Below are positions 5,797 through 8,164 of a DNA stretch of 8,164 bases, piece after piece. A model generated the notes under the pieces. The model was given only the letters and a program-made list of their open reading frames with translations. It was not told the DNA's origin and ran no database searches. Location of the stretch: NCBI GenBank assembly GCA_005788585.1, contig SYBY01000277.1:1-8164 (forward strand), given 5' to 3'. The stretch is from Actinomycetota bacterium (GTDB lineage Bacteria > Actinomycetota > Thermoleophilia > Solirubrobacterales > Solirubrobacteraceae). The translations under genes were made by a program, and so were the position numbers. How positions within the stretch are numbered: the stretch's first letter is position 1; every line of letters begins with the position of its first letter.

Positions 5797-7050
5797 TCAG
5801 CCCTCCTGGTCGGGATCGGGAAGCGCCGCGGCCCCCGCGGCGTCGTGGTCGAGGCGCCGCAGCGCCCCGGCGAGGACCACGCACGCCGCGGCGATGTCCT
5901 CGGTGCGGCACGCCTCGTCGGGCGCATGGCTGCGACCGTTCGGCGTCGGGACGAACAGCATCGCGGCGGGCGCGGTGTGGGCGACGACGGCGGCGTCATG
6001 GCCCGCGCCCGACGGCAGCACCCGGTAGGGCAGCTGCGCGTCGGCGCAGGCGGCGGCGAGCGCGCGCCGGGGCCAGGCGGAGAGCATCACCGGGGCCCGC
6101 GAGGCGAGCGAGGTGACCGTGGCCGGCGTGCCGCGCCGTTCGGCGACTGCGGAGATCGCCGCCCGCACGGCCTCGACCGACGCGCGTTGCCGGCCCGCGT
6201 CGACGTCGCGGACGTCCACCACTGCGCGCACCGTCCCGGGGACGGTCGTCGGGCTGTTGGGACCGACGTCGAGACGCCCGATGGTGGCGACACCGTGGCG
6301 CGCCTCCCGGCCGACCCGCTCGACGTCGAGCACGATCTCGGCCGCGGCGGCGAGCGCGTCACGGCGCCCGGCCATCGGCGTGGTGCCGCTGTGCTGGGCG
6401 TACCCGGTGACTTCGATCGCCAGCCGGTCCGCGCCCGCGATGACGTCGACGACCCCGAGCCGGACGCGCTCGTGCTCGAGCACCAGGCCCTGCTCGATGT
6501 GGACCTCGAGGTACGCGGCGACCGCGGGTGCGCGCAGCCACGGCTCGCACGCCTCAGGCGTCAGCCCGGTCGCGCGCGCGACGTCGTTGATGCTGTCGCC
6601 CGCCGCATCGCGCAGCCGGTCGAGTAGGCCTGCGGGCGACGCGCCGGTCGCGAGCTCGCTGCCCAGGCAGGGCCGGCCGAAGCGGGCACCCTCCTCGGCA
6701 CTGAACGCGACGACGCGCACCCCGAGCTCGAGCTCGCCCGCGACCTGCGCGGCGGCTTCCATCCCCGCGAGCACGCCGACGGTCCCGTCGAAGCGCCCGC
6801 CTGCGGGCACGCTGTCGAGATGCGATCCGAGCAGCAGGTACGGCTCCCCCTCGCCGTAGATCAGGACGGTGTTGCCCGCCGCGTCGGTCTCCACGCGGGC
6901 GCCGTCCTCGCGCGCCCACTCGGAGACGAGCGCGTGGGCCTCCCGCTCCAGCGGACCGAACGACGGGCGCGTCACGCCCTCGCCGGGCTCGGTGACCGCA
7001 GCGAGCGCGTCGAGGCGCGCCTGCAGGCGGGTTTCGACGGCCACGGTCAT
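5797..7050 (-). CDS. M20-family N-carbamoyl-amino-acid hydrolase / allantoate amidohydrolase type
   Basis: This is a 417-residue cytosolic zinc-dependent amidase of the HyuC/AllC/beta-ureidopropionase group, which removes the carbamoyl or ureido group left after ring opening. Metal and catalytic positions are in place: His77 and Asp88 ([15 protein letters not shown]), Glu119-Glu120 ([10 protein letters not shown]), His184 (LEVHIEQG) and His375 (GRSHAPDE). The dimerisation-lid histidine His220 ([11 protein letters not shown]) and PSGAGHDA (346-353) are typical of this group rather than of general peptidases. In the usual PNxxNVxPG block the second Asn is replaced: PNSPTTVPG (264-272), which may bear on substrate choice. 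The ATG at 7050 overlaps the upstream stop as ATGA, and iclR follows after 3 nt. Beside two hydantoinases, the second step of hydantoin, pyrimidine or allantoin breakdown is the natural reading. Which one, and L- versus D-selectivity, cannot be decided here. Confidence 0.92.
   Translation of the reverse strand: MTVAVETRLQARLDALAAVTEPGEGVTRPSFGPLEREAHALVSEWAREDGARVETDAAGNTVLIYGEGEPYLLLGSHLDSVPAGGRFDGTVGVLAGMEAAAQVAGELELGVRVVAFSAEEGARFGRPCLGSELATGASPAGLLDRLRDAAGDSINDVARATGLTPEACEPWLRAPAVAAYLEVHIEQGLVLEHERVRLGVVDVIAGADRLAIEVTGYAQHSGTTPMAGRRDALAAAAEIVLDVERVGREARHGVATIGRLDVGPNSPTTVPGTVRAVVDVRDVDAGRQRASVEAVRAAISAVAERRGTPATVTSLASRAPVMLSAWPRRALAAACADAQLPYRVLPSGAGHDAAVVAHTAPAAMLFVPTPNGRSHAPDEACRTEDIAAACVVLAGALRRLDHDAAGAAALPDPDQEG
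5802..5807 (-). promoter_or_regulatory. Shine-Dalgarno of the IclR gene
   Basis: AGGAGG on the minus strand stands 8 nt before GTG 5793 and lies inside the last codons of the M20 gene. It fixes the GTG as the start and suggests iclR is translated efficiently in its own right within the operon. Confidence 0.75.
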
Positions 7051-7382
7051 GGGAGCAGTTCGCGCTCCGTGAACAGCGACGTGACGGGCACGCCGGCGGC
7101 CTCGACGGCGAAGGCGCCGCCCGCCTCGCGGTCGACGACCGCCAGCGTCCGCAGCACCTCCATCGACCCGTTGCGCAGCGCCGTGATGGACGCCAGCGCA
7201 TGGCGGCCGGTCATGATCACGTCCTCGACGAGGATGACCCGCGCGCCGGGGAACACGTCCCCCGCGAAGCCGGTCTGCCCCTCGGGCTCCAGCAGCAGCG
7301 TGAGATCGGTGCGCAGCGCCAGCGCGGTCGCCACCGCGACCGCCGCCGGCCCGCGTGCGGCGAGCCGGTCGGCCTGCGGGTC
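7047..7382 (-). CDS. PyrE-like (orotate-type) phosphoribosyltransferase, C-terminal fragment, 5' end lost at the junction
   Basis: About 111 codons remain, ending at TGA 7049-7047, which overlaps the M20 start (ATGA). The fragment starts at [24 protein letters not shown], comparable to the ADRLAGPxxGGVxLA region of orotate phosphoribosyltransferases. It contains the PRPP-binding motif [11 protein letters not shown] (7238-7206) and ends with [10 protein letters not shown]...[14 protein letters not shown], as in OPRTs. OPRT makes OMP from orotate and PRPP. The catalytic loop between the two blocks ([13 protein letters not shown], 7298-7260) lacks the RKxxKxHG lysines, so this may be a divergent paralogue rather than the biosynthetic enzyme. 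Minus-strand reading beyond 7382 stays open to 8126, but only as antisense of RuBisCO; that extension is an artefact. It would be the first visible gene of the minus-strand operon. Confidence 0.75.
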   Translation of the reverse strand, partial: DPQADRLAARGPAAVAVATALALRTDLTLLLEPEGQTGFAGDVFPGARVILVEDVIMTGRHALASITALRNGSMEVLRTLAVVDREAGGAFAVEAAGVPVTSLFTERELLP

Positions 7383-7390
7383 GAGAACAT
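7376..7390. other. Probable chimeric junction between actinobacterial and RuBisCO-bearing DNA
   Basis: Left of about 7382 the minus strand codes for PyrE-like protein; from 7383 the plus strand codes for RuBisCO without a start codon. The RuBisCO begins exactly at the metal-ligand Glu (residue 204 in spinach numbering), preceded in frame by unrelated GLRV where family members have FTKDD. Codon use changes at the same point. Neither gene is complete across it. Confidence 0.8.
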
Positions 7391-8164
7391 CAACTCGCAG
7401 CCCTTCCAGCGCTGGCAGAACCGTTTCGAGTTCGTGGCCGAAGCTGTGAAGGCGGCTGAGCAGGAAACCGGCGAGCGCAAGGGTCACTACCTCAATTGCA
7501 CCGCCGCAACCCCTGAGGAGATGTACGAGCGGGCCGAGTTCGCCAAGGAACTCGGGCAGCCGATCATCATGCACCACAACATCACCGGTGGCGTCACCGC
7601 CACCACCGGTCTGGCGAAGTGGTGCCGCAAGAACGGCATGCTGCTCCACATTCACCGCGCCATGCACGCGGTGATCGACCGTCACCCCAAGCACGGCATT
7701 CACTTCCGTGTGCTGGCCAAGTGCCTGCGTCTCTCCGGTGGTGACCAGCTGCACACCGGCACCGTGGTGGGCAAGCTCGAAGGCGACCGCCAGTCGACCC
7801 TCGGCTACATCGACCAACTGCGTGAATCCTTCGTTCCCGAAGATCGCAGCCGCGGCAACTTCTTCGATCAGGACTGGGGTTCCATGGGCGGCGTGTTCGC
7901 CGTGGCCTCCGGCGGTATCCACGTCTGGCACATGCCGGCCCTGGTGAGCATCTTCGGCGACGACTCGGTGCTCCAGTTCGGTGGTGGTACCCACGGTCAC
8001 CCCTGGGGTTCCGCCGCTGGTGCTGCTGCCAACCGCGTGGCCCTCGAGGCCTGCGTCAAGGCACGCAATGCCGGTCGCGAAATCGAGCGCGAAGGCCGCG
8101 ACATCCTCCTGGAAGCCGCGAAGCACAGCCCTGAGCTGGCCATCGCCCTCGAGACCTGGAAGGA
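7383..8164 (+). CDS. cbbL: RuBisCO large subunit (form IA), internal fragment without 5' end and running off the window
   Basis: 260 codons are open to the window edge and correspond, without indels, to about residues 204-463 of a form I large subunit (spinach numbering). RuBisCO fixes CO2 onto ribulose-1,5-bisphosphate. The catalytic residues fall exactly where expected: Glu204 (7383), His294 and Arg295 in HIHRAMHA (7653-7658), His327 and Lys334 in [11 protein letters not shown] (Lys at 7773), Ser379 in [12 protein letters not shown] (7908), and Gly403-Gly404 in [12 protein letters not shown] (7980-7985). Lys201 and Asp203, needed for carbamylation and Mg binding, are missing because the gene starts at the junction. 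[21 protein letters not shown] and [20 protein letters not shown] resemble form IA enzymes of alpha-cyanobacteria. T-ended codons (cgt, ggt, gct) and gaa are common, unlike the rest of the window. Several normally invariant residues are altered. As it stands it cannot encode an active enzyme. Confidence 0.93.

Noticed and set aside
5014..6627. 537-codon plus-strand frame across iclR and the M20 gene
   Set aside because: It crosses two well-supported minus-strand genes and its Arg/Gly/Ala composition is that of a shadow frame.
7047..8126. A 359-codon minus-strand frame spanning the PyrE-like region and beyond
   Set aside because: Only the part below about 7382 is phosphoribosyltransferase; the remainder is the antisense of RuBisCO and has no protein-like character of its own. 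The apparent fusion is produced by the junction.

Overview
The window looks like a composite of two genomes. Bases 1 to about 7382 are very GC-rich, with almost every third codon position G or C, GTG starts and tightly overlapping genes. This points to a high-GC actinobacterium (Actinomycetota; a Thermoleophilia or Solirubrobacterales-like source is possible but unproven). From about 7383 to the end, the sequence is the middle and C-terminal part of a form IA RuBisCO large subunit, with softer codon use and cyanobacteria-like (Synechococcus/Cyanobium-type) protein sequence. The switch falls inside a truncated phosphoribosyltransferase gene on the opposite strand. An assembly chimera is the simplest explanation.

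Layout of the actinobacterial part: two operons converge. The plus-strand operon (2-2077) holds the tail of a small HapK-like protein, a complete D-hydantoinase/dihydropyrimidinase with every expected active-site residue, and a 140-residue DUF3830 protein (cyclophilin-like fold) whose start codon overlaps the hydantoinase stop. The minus-strand operon, read from 7382 down to 2081, holds a 5'-truncated PyrE-like phosphoribosyltransferase, an M20 N-carbamoyl-amino-acid/allantoate-type amidohydrolase, an IclR regulator, a 14-TM MFS transporter and a second, divergent hydantoinase. The first four minus-strand genes overlap or are 3 nt apart. The last gene sits behind a gap of about 190 nt that carries a perfect 8+8 bp palindrome, a strong Shine-Dalgarno sequence and a nine-codon mini-ORF ending in TGATG on the hydantoinase start. 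The two operons end 3 nt apart, and a strong stem-loop (2078-2125) lies at the convergence point.

Working together (inference): hydantoinases open a cyclic ureide such as a dihydropyrimidine, hydantoin or allantoin-like ring. The M20 enzyme then removes the carbamoyl or ureido group from the product. The MFS protein moves substrate or product, and IclR senses an intermediate. The exact substrate cannot be read from the sequence. No CRISPR, IS element, tRNA or rRNA was seen. The only stretch without a gene is 3505-3661, described in the entries for 3511-3540 and among the rejected items.
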